Of a stretch of 34,141 bases of DNA, positions 17,120 through 24,769 are shown in pieces. The notes beneath the pieces were generated by a model. The model was given only the letters and a program-made list of their open reading frames with translations, made no database searches and had not been told where the DNA came from. This DNA comes from Magnetococcales bacterium (GTDB taxonomy: Bacteria; Pseudomonadota; Magnetococcia; Magnetococcales; Magnetaquicoccaceae), in the NCBI GenBank assembly GCA_015233035.1, contig JADFYM010000011.1:1-34141 (forward strand). The letters run 5' to 3'. Made by a program: the position numbers and the translations under genes. How positions within the stretch are numbered: position 1 is the first letter of the stretch; each line of letters starts with the position of its first letter.

Positions 17120-18336
17120 TTCCTTCATCTGTCACCCCTGACGCGGCGCAGCCACCCACTTCTCCAGAGTCCGCGTTGGCTCCGGCGGGCTCGATCCCGC
17201 CCGAGTCGGCGTCGGGCGGGGAGGGGGGAGCGGTTGCGCCATCGCCCAAGAGAGGTAGACGGGGCTTGGTTTGGCTGGGTGTGCTCCTCCTCCTGGGGAT
17301 GGCGGGTGGTTGGGGATGGATGGATTTTTATCGGTTTCTCCATCAGCCCTTGGCGGCCCCTGTCCTGTTGGAGATTGAGAAGGGCTGGCCCCTGGCGCGG
17401 ATTGCCGAGACGCTGGAACAACGGGGTGTCGTCACTTCCGCCAATTGGTTTATGCTCCTGGCGCGCTGGGACCGCCTCCATTTTTCTCTCGAAGGGATTG
17501 AGCAGGGGGCTGGCATTCAGGCAGGCGAGTATGAGTGTGCCCTGGGCGAGACCCCGGACCTGGTCCTGGCCCGTTTGACGACGGGTAATCAGGTTGTGCA
17601 TCGCCTGGTGATTCCCGAGGGAATGACGGTCGCCGAAATCGGAGCCAGAATGCGTTCCCTGGGTTGGGAGCAGGTGGAGACCCTGTTGACCGATTCGGAG
17701 TTGCCCAAACGGCTGGGTCTGGAGGGGATCACCCTGGAAGGCTGGCTCTTTCCGAGTACCTATCATTACCGCAAACATGATGCTGCGCTGGATCTGCTGG
17801 TCCGCATGGTCAAGCAGTCCCAACAGGTGCTGCATGAACAATGGCACAACGCGGCACAAACAGAGCGTGCGCCAACCGCTCCGCGTGGGGCACGTGCCAT
17901 GCATCTTTCGCTGGCCGAGGTGTTGATTCTGGCCTCCATGATCGAAAAAGAGACCGGACAGGCGACGGAGCGGGCCCGAATTTCTGCGGTATTTCATAAT
18001 CGTTTGCATAAAAAAATGCGTTTGCAGAGCGATCCCACGGTCATTTATGGCTTGCAGCGTGCGGTGGGCGGGCCGGGTTATGAGGGTGTGCTGACCCGGC
18101 AACATTTGAAAGAACCCACCCCTTATAATACCTATACCCAATTTGGCCTGCCGCCCACCCCCATCTGCAATCCGGGCAAGGCCTCCATTCAGGCCGCACT
18201 GCATCCAGAGGATGTGGACGATCTTTATTTTGTGGCGCGGGGGGATGGGTCGCATGTGTTTGCCAAAACTCTGGCGGAACATGAGGCCAATGTGGATCAA
18301 TATCTGCACCATCACCCACCGCCCAAGAAGAGGTAG
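17116..18336 (+). CDS. mltG: Endolytic murein transglycosylase MltG
   Basis: A membrane-anchored lytic transglycosylase that cuts nascent glycan strands and sets their length. It is 406 residues: a Pro/Ala-rich cytoplasmic N-terminus of about 50 residues, one membrane segment (LVWLGVLLLLGMAGGWGW), a LysM-like region (VLLEIEKGWPLARIAETLEQ) and the YceG domain with the catalytic Glu in LASMIEKETGQ and LQSDPTVIYGL. The start is the TTG at 17116, which overlaps the fabF stop and has no clear ribosome-binding site; a later in-frame TTG just before the membrane segment is possible. The order fabF-mltG-tmk-holB matches other Pseudomonadota. Confidence 0.93.
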   Translation: MIPSSVTPDAAQPPTSPESALAPAGSIPPESASGGEGGAVAPSPKRGRRGLVWLGVLLLLGMAGGWGWMDFYRFLHQPLAAPVLLEIEKGWPLARIAETLEQRGVVTSANWFMLLARWDRLHFSLEGIEQGAGIQAGEYECALGETPDLVLARLTTGNQVVHRLVIPEGMTVAEIGARMRSLGWEQVETLLTDSELPKRLGLEGITLEGWLFPSTYHYRKHDAALDLLVRMVKQSQQVLHEQWHNAAQTERAPTAPRGARAMHLSLAEVLILASMIEKETGQATERARISAVFHNRLHKKMRLQSDPTVIYGLQRAVGGPGYEGVLTRQHLKEPTPYNTYTQFGLPPTPICNPGKASIQAALHPEDVDDLYFVARGDGSHVFAKTLAEHEANVDQYLHHHPPPKKR

Positions 18337-18396
18337 CGGCGCATGTCATCTCCTGATTCGGGGCGTCTTGTGGTGCTTGCTTTTTCAATCGTTTTG

Positions 18397-18470
18397 CGGG
18401 TCCAGGGGGATCATCCCCCTGGTGGGGTCCAGGGGCAAAGCCCCTGGTGGGGTGGGGGGCAAAGCCCCCG
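18397..18470 (+). repeat. GC-rich triple-hairpin dispersed repeat, copy 6 (mltG-tmk gap)
   Basis: CCAGGGGGATCATCCCCCTGG region, then CCAGGGGCAAAGCCCCTGG, then GGGGGGCAAAGCCCCC. It is almost identical to copy 5 inside the AddB-like gene and ends about 12 bp before the tmk start. It leaves tmk without a recognisable ribosome-binding site. Confidence 0.88.
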
Positions 18471-18482
18471 TCGGTTGCAACC

Positions 18483-19136
18483 ATGATCAAAGTTCCCTAT
18501 TCCGGTCGCCTGATCACCTTTGAAGGGGGAGAGGGGGCGGGCAAAAGCACCCAGCAGGGATTGCTGGCGCACCGCTTGCGGGCGCGTGGCCTGGAGGTGG
18601 TGACCACCCGTGAACCAGGGGGTTGCCCGTTGGCGGAAGAGATACGCCGTTGGGTGGTCCACGGGCAGGCTGGCACCATTACGGCCAGGACCGAACTGTT
18701 GCTGCTGCTGGCCGCCCGGGTGGAACATGTGCATCAGGTCATCTGGCCTGCCTTGCAGCGTGGGGCGTGGGTCTTGTGTGACCGGTTTCTGGACAGCACG
18801 TTGGCCTATCAAGGCTATGGGCGCGGGTTGGATCTGGTGCTGGTGCAGCAGTGGCATACCTGGGCGGTGGGATCTTTGCTGCCGGATCGGACCCTGTGGC
18901 TGGATGTGGCTCCCGCCATTGGGCTGGCCCGCGTCGGGTTGGTGCGCCCGGCCGGTTGGGCCCAGGATCGGTTTGAACAGGAGACGCTGGCCTTTCATCA
19001 GCGGGTGCAGGACGGTTTTCAGACATTGGCCCAGGCTTCGCCCGACCGCATCCGCCGGGTGGATGCCGCGTTGGCACCGGAGCAGGTGGCAAACCAGATT
19101 GGGATGGCTCTCCATGACCTCTTTTCCGACACTTGA
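18483..19136 (+). CDS. tmk: Thymidylate kinase
   Basis: Phosphorylates dTMP to dTDP for DNA synthesis. The protein is 217 residues. The P-loop is FEGGEGAGKSTQ near the N-terminus, TTREPGG contributes to substrate binding, and DRFLDSTLAYQGYGRG is the DR(Y/F) motif. The LID region (RPAGWAQDRFEQE) differs from the E. coli Arg-rich one. The ATG at 18483 is chosen because MIKVPYSGRLITFEG fits the family; the frame upstream is hairpin repeat. It overlaps holB by 23 bp. Confidence 0.95.
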   Translation: MIKVPYSGRLITFEGGEGAGKSTQQGLLAHRLRARGLEVVTTREPGGCPLAEEIRRWVVHGQAGTITARTELLLLLAARVEHVHQVIWPALQRGAWVLCDRFLDSTLAYQGYGRGLDLVLVQQWHTWAVGSLLPDRTLWLDVAPAIGLARVGLVRPAGWAQDRFEQETLAFHQRVQDGFQTLAQASPDRIRRVDAALAPEQVANQIGMALHDLFSDT

Positions 19137-20100
19137 GCAGATCATTGGCCACACGGCGGTGCTGGCCAATTTGCAGCGCGCCATGGCCGACCACCATCCC
19201 GGTCATGCCCATCTTTTTTTTGGTCCGCCCGGCGTCGGCAAGGCGACGGTGGCGGCGGCCTTTGTCCAGGCCCTGTTCTGCCCGGCCAAGGGCACGGCCG
19301 GGGGTTCCGGTTGTGGCCAATGTCCCTCCTGTCGCAAGGTGGCGCAAGGCAATCATGGCGATCTGGTGCGGGTGGTCATGGCAGAGGGCAAGACCCGCAT
19401 CGGGGTGGACCAGGTGCGGCAACTGGCCGGTTTTTTTGCCTTGACGCCCATGGAAGCCCCCTGGAAAGTGGCGATTGTGGATGATGCCGCCACCATGAAC
19501 GAAGCGGCGGCCAACGCCCTGCTGAAAACCCTGGAAGAGCCGCCAGCCCGCTCACTCCTGATTCTGGTCACCCGCCAACCGGGCAAATTATTGCCGACCA
19601 TCCGTTCCCGTTGTCTGAAAACCCGCTTTTCCCTGTTGGCACCGGGTGAGGTGCAGCGTATCCTGTCCGGGCTTACCCAGTTGGATGACGAGACCCTGCG
19701 GGAGGTGGTGGCAGCCGGGGGGGGCAATGTGGGCCAAGCCTTGGCCTTCAGTCAGGGCGAACTGCCCGCGTTGCGCCAAAAATTTTGTCAGGAGATGGTC
19801 GATTTGCCAACGGTCACCCTGGGTTGCCTGTTTACCATGGCCGAACAGTGGAGTCCGCCAGAAAAATTTGCCCTCGTCTCGTCGTTGTTGAGAAAATGGT
19901 TACAGGAACGCATCCGTGCGGTGGTCTGTCATCCCGACACCCAGGAGAAGGGCAATGCAATCACCCAGGAAGATTGGTTGAAGGCTATTGTATTTATTGA
20001 ACAGCTTTTGCGGCAAGCGGTCGTCGTCAATTTAAACCGCCGCCTGGTACTGGAGGCCGCGTTTATTCGTTTGGCGCGTCTCCAGGGAGCCGCCTATTGA
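19114..20100 (+). CDS. holB: DNA polymerase III subunit delta'
   Basis: Clamp-loader subunit delta', 328 residues. The N-terminal AAA+ part has FGPPGVGKATVAAAFVQAL, a zinc-binding Cys cluster (ALFC, then CGQCPSCRK), the sensor region VDDAATMNEAAANALLKTLE and the SRC motif in LPTIRSRCLKTRF, which is shared by delta' and tau/gamma. Ala follows the P-loop Lys where Thr or Ser would be expected, in keeping with delta' usually not hydrolysing ATP. The ATG at 19114 lies inside the end of tmk, a 23-bp overlap in another frame. Confidence 0.94.
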   Translation: MTSFPTLEQIIGHTAVLANLQRAMADHHPGHAHLFFGPPGVGKATVAAAFVQALFCPAKGTAGGSGCGQCPSCRKVAQGNHGDLVRVVMAEGKTRIGVDQVRQLAGFFALTPMEAPWKVAIVDDAATMNEAAANALLKTLEEPPARSLLILVTRQPGKLLPTIRSRCLKTRFSLLAPGEVQRILSGLTQLDDETLREVVAAGGGNVGQALAFSQGELPALRQKFCQEMVDLPTVTLGCLFTMAEQWSPPEKFALVSSLLRKWLQERIRAVVCHPDTQEKGNAITQEDWLKAIVFIEQLLRQAVVVNLNRRLVLEAAFIRLARLQGAAY

Positions 20101-20127
20101 TACTCGGTTGTCTGAATGGAAAAAAAT

Positions 20128-21486
20128 ATGAGTGATGCCGTCATACCGGAACGGAATGAACCACCGTCAGAGCAGACAGGCGCGGAGGGGGGTATTCCTG
20201 CGGGCGACACCCCGAATGCGTTGCGCAAATCGGTGGCTGCCGTCAAGGTCCATCCTGCCAAGGAGGCCAGCGGGGCCAAAAAGGTGAACAAGCTGGTCGG
20301 GGTCCGGGTTCCTTCTGCCGGGATGGTATACCGTTTTGTCTCCACGCTGCGAGAGATCCAGGTGGGGGATGCGGTCCTCCTGCAAGACCAGGAAGAGGAA
20401 ACGGTGGGCTGGGTGGTGTTTGTGGTGGAGGGACAGGCGGGCGAATTGTTTCAGGATCGTCTCTTTCCGGGCGGATTTGAAAAAATCATCCGGGTACTGT
20501 CCGAGAACGAACGCGATTTTTTGCACGCCCGCGAGGGCTTGGAACACCAGGCCAGAAAGGTGTGTCGGGAAAAAATTCGCGAATTGCAACTGCCCATGCG
20601 CTTGTCCAAGGTCCATTATCTGCCGGGTGGCGGCAAGGTGGTGGTCTATTTTACCGCCGAAAGTCGAGTGGATTTTCGTGAGTTGGTCCGCCTGTTGGGT
20701 AGCCAGCTCAAGGTGCGGGTGGAGATGCGCCATATTGGCGTGCGGGATGAGACCAAGCTGCTGGGTGGCATCGGTTTGTGCGGCCATGAATTTTGTTGCC
20801 GCTCCTATTTGGAAAGATTTCACCCGGTGTCGGTACGCATGGCAAAAAATCAGGAATTGTCCCTCAACCCGGAGGGGATTTCCGGTACGTGTGGTCGGTT
20901 GTTGTGTTGTCTGGAGTATGAGAATGCCACCTATCAGGCCCTGCGGGAGGGGCTGCCCAGGCTCAAACAGTCGGTGCAGGCCCTGGACGGACGCGAAGGG
21001 GTGGTACAGGCGGTCCATCCCCTGATGGGCACGGTGGATGTGCAGTTGGGCGATGGCAGTCGTGCCTGTTTTGGCCAGTGCGATCTGTGTGGGGGGGGTG
21101 AGAAGGGGGGGGTGGTCCCGGAAGAGGGGTTGCCGGAGGAGGGGGCAGCGGGAACGGAAGAAGCGGCGCGTGGGGCCGTGAGTGCGGCCAAAAAACGACC
21201 AGCCGAGCCGTCTGCGCCGACCAGGGGGGCGGCGACCACAGGCCGCCGGGCTCCACCCAGACGGGAGGCCCCGGAACAGCGGACCCGTCCGGGCGCGGGG
21301 GGGGTGCCGGTGGTGGTTGATGCGGGTGTCACGCCGGTACCCAAGGGGGGGACACCACTCCTGGAGGTTCCTGCGGTGGGGGCCCCCGTTCCGGGTATTG
21401 CCGATGGTCAGGCTCCGGCGAAGAAAAGACGCCGTCGGCGTCGGTCAGCGACCGGGGCCGCTACTGAGAAAAAGGAGACCCCATGA
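20128..21486 (+). CDS. PSP1/RicT (YaaT)-family protein
   Basis: About 452 residues. The central PSP1 domain begins near VGVRVPSAGMVYRF and contains two Cys-rich motifs, LCGHEFCCRSYLERFHPVS and GTCGRLLCCLEYE, as in RicT/YaaT of Bacillus, where they take part in Fe-S binding in a complex with RicA and RicF. Family KMAKNQ-like and LSLNPEGISG segments are intact. The first 50 residues and the last 120 (basic, Ala/Pro/Gly-rich, ending KKRRRRRRSA) are low complexity and probably disordered. As in Bacillus it directly follows holB, here in the place where many Gammaproteobacteria have pilZ. ATG 20116 is an alternative start. Its role in Gram-negatives is not settled. Confidence 0.85.
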   Translation: MSDAVIPERNEPPSEQTGAEGGIPAGDTPNALRKSVAAVKVHPAKEASGAKKVNKLVGVRVPSAGMVYRFVSTLREIQVGDAVLLQDQEEETVGWVVFVVEGQAGELFQDRLFPGGFEKIIRVLSENERDFLHAREGLEHQARKVCREKIRELQLPMRLSKVHYLPGGGKVVVYFTAESRVDFRELVRLLGSQLKVRVEMRHIGVRDETKLLGGIGLCGHEFCCRSYLERFHPVSVRMAKNQELSLNPEGISGTCGRLLCCLEYENATYQALREGLPRLKQSVQALDGREGVVQAVHPLMGTVDVQLGDGSRACFGQCDLCGGGEKGGVVPEEGLPEEGAAGTEEAARGAVSAAKKRPAEPSAPTRGAATTGRRAPPRREAPEQRTRPGAGGVPVVVDAGVTPVPKGGTPLLEVPAVGAPVPGIADGQAPAKKRRRRRRSATGAATEKKETP

Positions 21487-22934
21487 ATACCACGCCGACG
21501 CACACGCCGCTGGTCGAACCGTCCGCCATGATCCTGGCAGACAGCCATGCGCATCTGGATTTTCCCGATTTTATCCAGGATCAGGAGGCGGTCATGCAAC
21601 GCGCCCGGGCGGCGGGGGTGACCCGGATCAACACGATTGCCACCCGACTGACCGGGGTACCTGCCCTGATTAAAATAATGGACCGCTTTCCGGGGGTTTC
21701 GGCCAGCGTGGGCATTCATCCTCATTATGCGGGGGAGGCGGTGGATACGTCCGTTGCGGCCATTGTGGCGGCGGTCAGTCAGGATGACCGGATGGTGGCG
21801 GTGGGAGAGACCGGGTTGGATTTTCACTATCATCACAGTGCCGCGAGTCAGCAGGAAGTTGTGTTTCGGAACCATATTCAGGCGGCCAAGGTATTGGATT
21901 TGCCGTTGATTATTCATACCCGCGAGGCGGAGGCGGCCACGCGGCGCATTGTGGAGGAGGAGGGGGTGCCGCCACGGGGTGGGGTGGTCCACTGTTTTAC
22001 CGGTTCCGCCGGGATGGCGGAGTGGGCGGTTGCGCAGGGATTGCACATCTCCTTTTCCGGGGTGCTGACCTTTAAAAATGGGGAAAATTTACGACAAGTG
22101 GCGCGGCAGGTGCCGTTGGACCGTCTCTTGATCGAGACCGATGCCCCCTATCTGGCCCCGATGCCGCACCGGGGTCAACGCAACGAACCGGCTTATGTGG
22201 TGCGGGTGGCGGAGACCCTGGCGCAGCAGCACGGGTTGTCGTTGGCGCAGATGGCGACCATTACCACGGACAACTATGTGCGTCTGTTTCGTCCGCTGGA
22301 CCGGGGGGCGGGATCGCCGTCGGTGGCGGTCTCCCGTCCGCCCATTCTGGCTTATGCCATTGGCACCGGGTTGTATCTCAATATCAGCAAAGGGTGTACT
22401 CTGCGTTGTCATTTTTGTCCCAAATGGGTGGCCCCCATTGTCCACGAGTATGATCTCACCCTGGCCCGCAACCCCTCGGCGGAGGCGGTCTTGGCGGCCA
22501 TGGGCGATTTTTCCCATTATCAAGAGGTGGTCTTTTGTGGCTATGGTGAGCCGACCTTGCGCCTGCCGACTTTGCTGGCGGTGGCGCGGGAGATCAAAAA
22601 GCGGTGTGACATCCCCATTCGCATCAACACCGACGGGTTGGCCAACCGGGTCTATCGAACGGATGTGACGCCGCAATTCCGGGGGTTGATCGATGCCGTT
22701 TCGGTTTCGTTGAATGCCCAGAATGAAGCGGTTTACAACCGCAACAGCCGACCGACCCTGTCGGGGGCCTATGCGGCGGTGTTGGACTTTTTGCGCATGG
22801 TGCAGGCGCATGTCCCCAGTGTGACGGCAACCGCCATCGAGGGGTTGGAAGGGGTGGATATGGCCGCCTGTGCGCAGATTGCCGAACAGTTGGGGGTGCG
22901 GTTTCGGCGGCGGTTTTTGAATCGGATGGGGTGA
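21483..22934 (+). CDS. TatD-family metal hydrolase fused to radical SAM domain
   Basis: A 483-residue fusion. Residues about 17-280 are TatD: metal ligands in DSHAHLDF, VGETGLDFHYHH, LIIHTREA, VHCFTGS and ETDAPYLAPMPHRG. Residues about 300-480 are a radical SAM domain with GCTLRCHFCPKW (Cys-x3-Cys-x2-Cys), FCGYGEPTLR and INTDGLANR, like the TatD-linked radical SAM family usually encoded next to tatD. TatD proteins are Mg-dependent DNases or D-aminoacyl-tRNA deacylase-like enzymes; the radical SAM substrate is unknown. The start overlaps the previous stop (ATGA) and has AAGGAG upstream. It is the last gene of the holB operon. The joining linker reads GAGSPSVAVSRPPILAYAIG, so no frame break is seen. 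Confidence 0.9.
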   Translation: MNTTPTHTPLVEPSAMILADSHAHLDFPDFIQDQEAVMQRARAAGVTRINTIATRLTGVPALIKIMDRFPGVSASVGIHPHYAGEAVDTSVAAIVAAVSQDDRMVAVGETGLDFHYHHSAASQQEVVFRNHIQAAKVLDLPLIIHTREAEAATRRIVEEEGVPPRGGVVHCFTGSAGMAEWAVAQGLHISFSGVLTFKNGENLRQVARQVPLDRLLIETDAPYLAPMPHRGQRNEPAYVVRVAETLAQQHGLSLAQMATITTDNYVRLFRPLDRGAGSPSVAVSRPPILAYAIGTGLYLNISKGCTLRCHFCPKWVAPIVHEYDLTLARNPSAEAVLAAMGDFSHYQEVVFCGYGEPTLRLPTLLAVAREIKKRCDIPIRINTDGLANRVYRTDVTPQFRGLIDAVSVSLNAQNEAVYNRNSRPTLSGAYAAVLDFLRMVQAHVPSVTATAIEGLEGVDMAACAQIAEQLGVRFRRRFLNRMG

Positions 22935-22979
22935 TCATGGTGGGTGTCTGTCCCTTCGAGGCATGGCCGTAACTGGAAT

Positions 22980-23002
22980 TTGTGCAGCAGTCTGCTGCAC
23001 AA
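22980..23002 (+). terminator. Perfect hairpin downstream of the tatD-radical SAM gene
   Basis: TTGTGCAGCAG (22980-22990) and CTGCTGCACAA (22992-23002) form an 11-bp inverted repeat around a single T; sterically the loop would open to 3-5 bases. No T-tract follows, so it may be a transcript-stabilising stem or a factor-dependent stop rather than a classic terminator. Confidence 0.45.
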
Positions 23003-23037
23003 TTGCCGTGGTTTCACCTGTGTATCTTGATTGACTG

Positions 23038-23151
23038 ATGGACCGGGAACAGGCAAATGTCGACCAGGCGTTGCGGTTGCTCGCCGCAACCCGGCACCCG
23101 GTTTTTCCTCTGGAGGCCGAACTGCGGGATTGGGAAACCCAACATGCTTGA
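23038..23151 (+). CDS. Candidate small protein of 37 residues
   Basis: An open frame starting ATG at 23038 and ending TGA at 23151 reads MDREQANVDQALRLLAATRH followed by PVFPLEAELRDWETQHA. The composition looks like a normal soluble alpha-helical peptide rather than random sequence. It ends 18 bp before the next gene in the same direction. No strong ribosome-binding site was found (GATTGACTG precedes the ATG). It could be a real leader or small gene, or chance. Confidence 0.3.
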   Translation: MDREQANVDQALRLLAATRHPVFPLEAELRDWETQHA

Positions 23152-23169
23152 TGCCAGCAAAGACCTCTG

Positions 23170-24354
23170 ATGCAAAAGACCCACTGGGACGTGATCATTC
23201 TGGGGGCCGGGGCGGCGGGCTTGCTGTGTGCCGGTGAGGCCAGTCGGCGGGGACGCCGGGTGCTGGTGGTGGATCATGCCGCCCAACCGGGAGCCAAGAT
23301 TCGTGTCTCCGGGGGGGGGCACTGCAACGTCACCAACCGCAACCTGGGCAAGGAACACTATCTCTCCGCACATCCCGGTTTTTGTGTGGCCGCTTTGCGC
23401 CAGTTTGGAGCCGACGCCATGCTGGAGCGATTGGCACAGGCTGGCATTGCGGTGGAAGAACGGGATGGCGGGCAATATTTTTGCCAAGGGTCCGCCCAGC
23501 AGGTGGTGGCCCTGCTCCTGGCGGCCTGCGCGGCGGGTCGGGTGACCTTCAGCCTGGGTAATGCCGTGCAGCACGCCGAGCGGACGGCCAACGGTTTTAC
23601 CGTGCAAACCAGGGCCGGGCCAGTACACGGATCCGCCCTGGTGGTGGCCACCGGTGGACTCTCGTTTCCCAAACTGGGAGCCAGCGATCTGGGCTATCGT
23701 CTCGCCCGCCACTGGGGGTTACCCGTGGTGCCAACGCGACCCGCCCTGGTGCCGTTGCGGGTTGCCCATACCGGTTTTCTGGCGGCGGAAAGCCTGGCCG
23801 GGGTGGCGGTGGACGCTTGCGTCCGATATCAAAAGACTCGCTTTTCCGGTCCCCTGCTCTTTACCCATCGCGGCTTGAGCGGGCCGGTGGTATTGCAGAT
23901 TTCTTCGTACTGGCAAATCGGGGAGAGCCTCCAGATTGATCTGGCTCCAGGGGTGGAGTTGGGACAACTGTTTCGTCAGGCCCGGTTGGACCATCCCCGG
24001 CAGGAGGTGGCCACCGTGCTGGCCGGGGTGTTGCCCAAACGCCTGACGCAAGCACTGGTAACCCATCTGGGCGTGACGGGCCGCATGGCCGAGGTGGCCG
24101 ATACCCGCCTGCGACAGTTGGTTGATGCGGTGCACCGTTGGGTGGTGACCCCGGAAGGCAGCGAGGGCTATCGTACCGCCGAGGTAACGGCGGGCGGGGT
24201 GGATACTGGCATTCTTTCCCCCAAAACCATGGAATGCCGGACCATGCCGGGCCTCTATTTTATCGGCGAGGTGGTGGATGTGACCGGTCAGTTGGGAGGA
24301 TATAATTTGCAGTGGGCCTGGTCGTCTGGCTATGCGGCTGGCCAGTGGGTCTGA
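23170..24354 (+). CDS. BaiN/YhiN (HI0933)-family NAD(P)/FAD-dependent oxidoreductase
   Basis: A flavoprotein of 394 residues. The N-terminal FAD-binding motif is IILGAGAAGLLCAGEASRRG; the family signature RVSGGGHCNVTN follows; LVVATGGLSFPKLGASDLGY and the C-terminal GLYFIGEVVDVTGQLGGYN are the other FAD contacts. Members of the HI0933 family are common and mostly of unknown substrate; BaiN from gut clostridia acts on bile-acid intermediates, which should not be transferred to this protein. The ATG at 23170 gives the expected short N-terminus. The gene ends exactly at the edge of a miniature inverted-repeat element. Confidence 0.9.
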   Translation: MQKTHWDVIILGAGAAGLLCAGEASRRGRRVLVVDHAAQPGAKIRVSGGGHCNVTNRNLGKEHYLSAHPGFCVAALRQFGADAMLERLAQAGIAVEERDGGQYFCQGSAQQVVALLLAACAAGRVTFSLGNAVQHAERTANGFTVQTRAGPVHGSALVVATGGLSFPKLGASDLGYRLARHWGLPVVPTRPALVPLRVAHTGFLAAESLAGVAVDACVRYQKTRFSGPLLFTHRGLSGPVVLQISSYWQIGESLQIDLAPGVELGQLFRQARLDHPRQEVATVLAGVLPKRLTQALVTHLGVTGRMAEVADTRLRQLVDAVHRWVVTPEGSEGYRTAEVTAGGVDTGILSPKTMECRTMPGLYFIGEVVDVTGQLGGYNLQWAWSSGYAAGQWV

Positions 24355-24559
24355 TACCAAATTGCAATCGAACGGGGAACAAGGCGACAGGCACGGGCAC
24401 CCGTTATCGTCATTCCCGCGCAGGCGGGAATCCAGGAGTTCTGCGGGGCTGGCTGGATTCCCGCCTGCGCGGGAATGACGGAATAAGGAAGCGTCACTCA
24501 CAACCACGTGCAGTAACGACGCAGCCAACGCCGTTACCCGTCTGATTGCAATTTGGTAT
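24354..24559. repeat. 206-bp miniature inverted-repeat element
   Basis: ATACCAAATTGCAATC at 24354-24369 is perfectly inverted at 24544-24559 (GATTGCAATTTGGTAT). The termini fit a TA target duplication flanking CCAAATTGCAATC, as for IS630/Tc1-type miniature elements. It contains no gene, but holds the GTCATTCCCGC repeat pair. Its left TA follows directly after the TGA stop of the flavoprotein gene, and removing the element and one TA would leave that stop intact. Confidence 0.65.
24408..24480. repeat. GTCATTCCCGC-type dispersed inverted repeat, copy 2
   Basis: Two 28-bp arms (24408-24435 and 24453-24480) are inverted copies around a 17-base loop; each arm contains the ATTCCCGC/GCGGGAAT palindrome. 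It is related to 412-484, including the flank GGAATAAGGAAGCGTCACTC. Confidence 0.88.
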
Positions 24560-24569
24560 GAGGCGTTAC

Positions 24570-24660
24570 CCCAGTCCCACCGGGGGGGGGTAATCCCTTA
24601 CAGGTGTCAGGTGTAGGTTTTTTCTCCCGCTCCCTCCGGGAGAGGGTTGGGGTGCGGGAA
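24570..24660. repeat. Degenerate hairpin-repeat fragment and CTCCCTCCGGGAG repeat
   Basis: CCCCAGTCCCACCGGGGGGG (near 24570-24590) looks like a decayed part of the triple-hairpin family. CGCTCCCTCCGGGAGAGGG (near 24630-24648) is a separate short palindromic sequence of a kind widely dispersed in Pseudomonadota. Read on the minus strand its stem is followed by GAGAAAAAA, so it is not a T-tract terminator for purL. Apart from the repeats, nothing coding is seen in 24355-24769. Confidence 0.5.
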
Positions 24661-24769
24661 AGAGGCAGGAACACCTATTGTCCGAATTTCGCCGCAATGC
24701 TCTCACAGATACGGAACAGCATTGGCTTGATTCTGCATCGTTCCCAACGGACTCTGTTCCAACCAAGAT

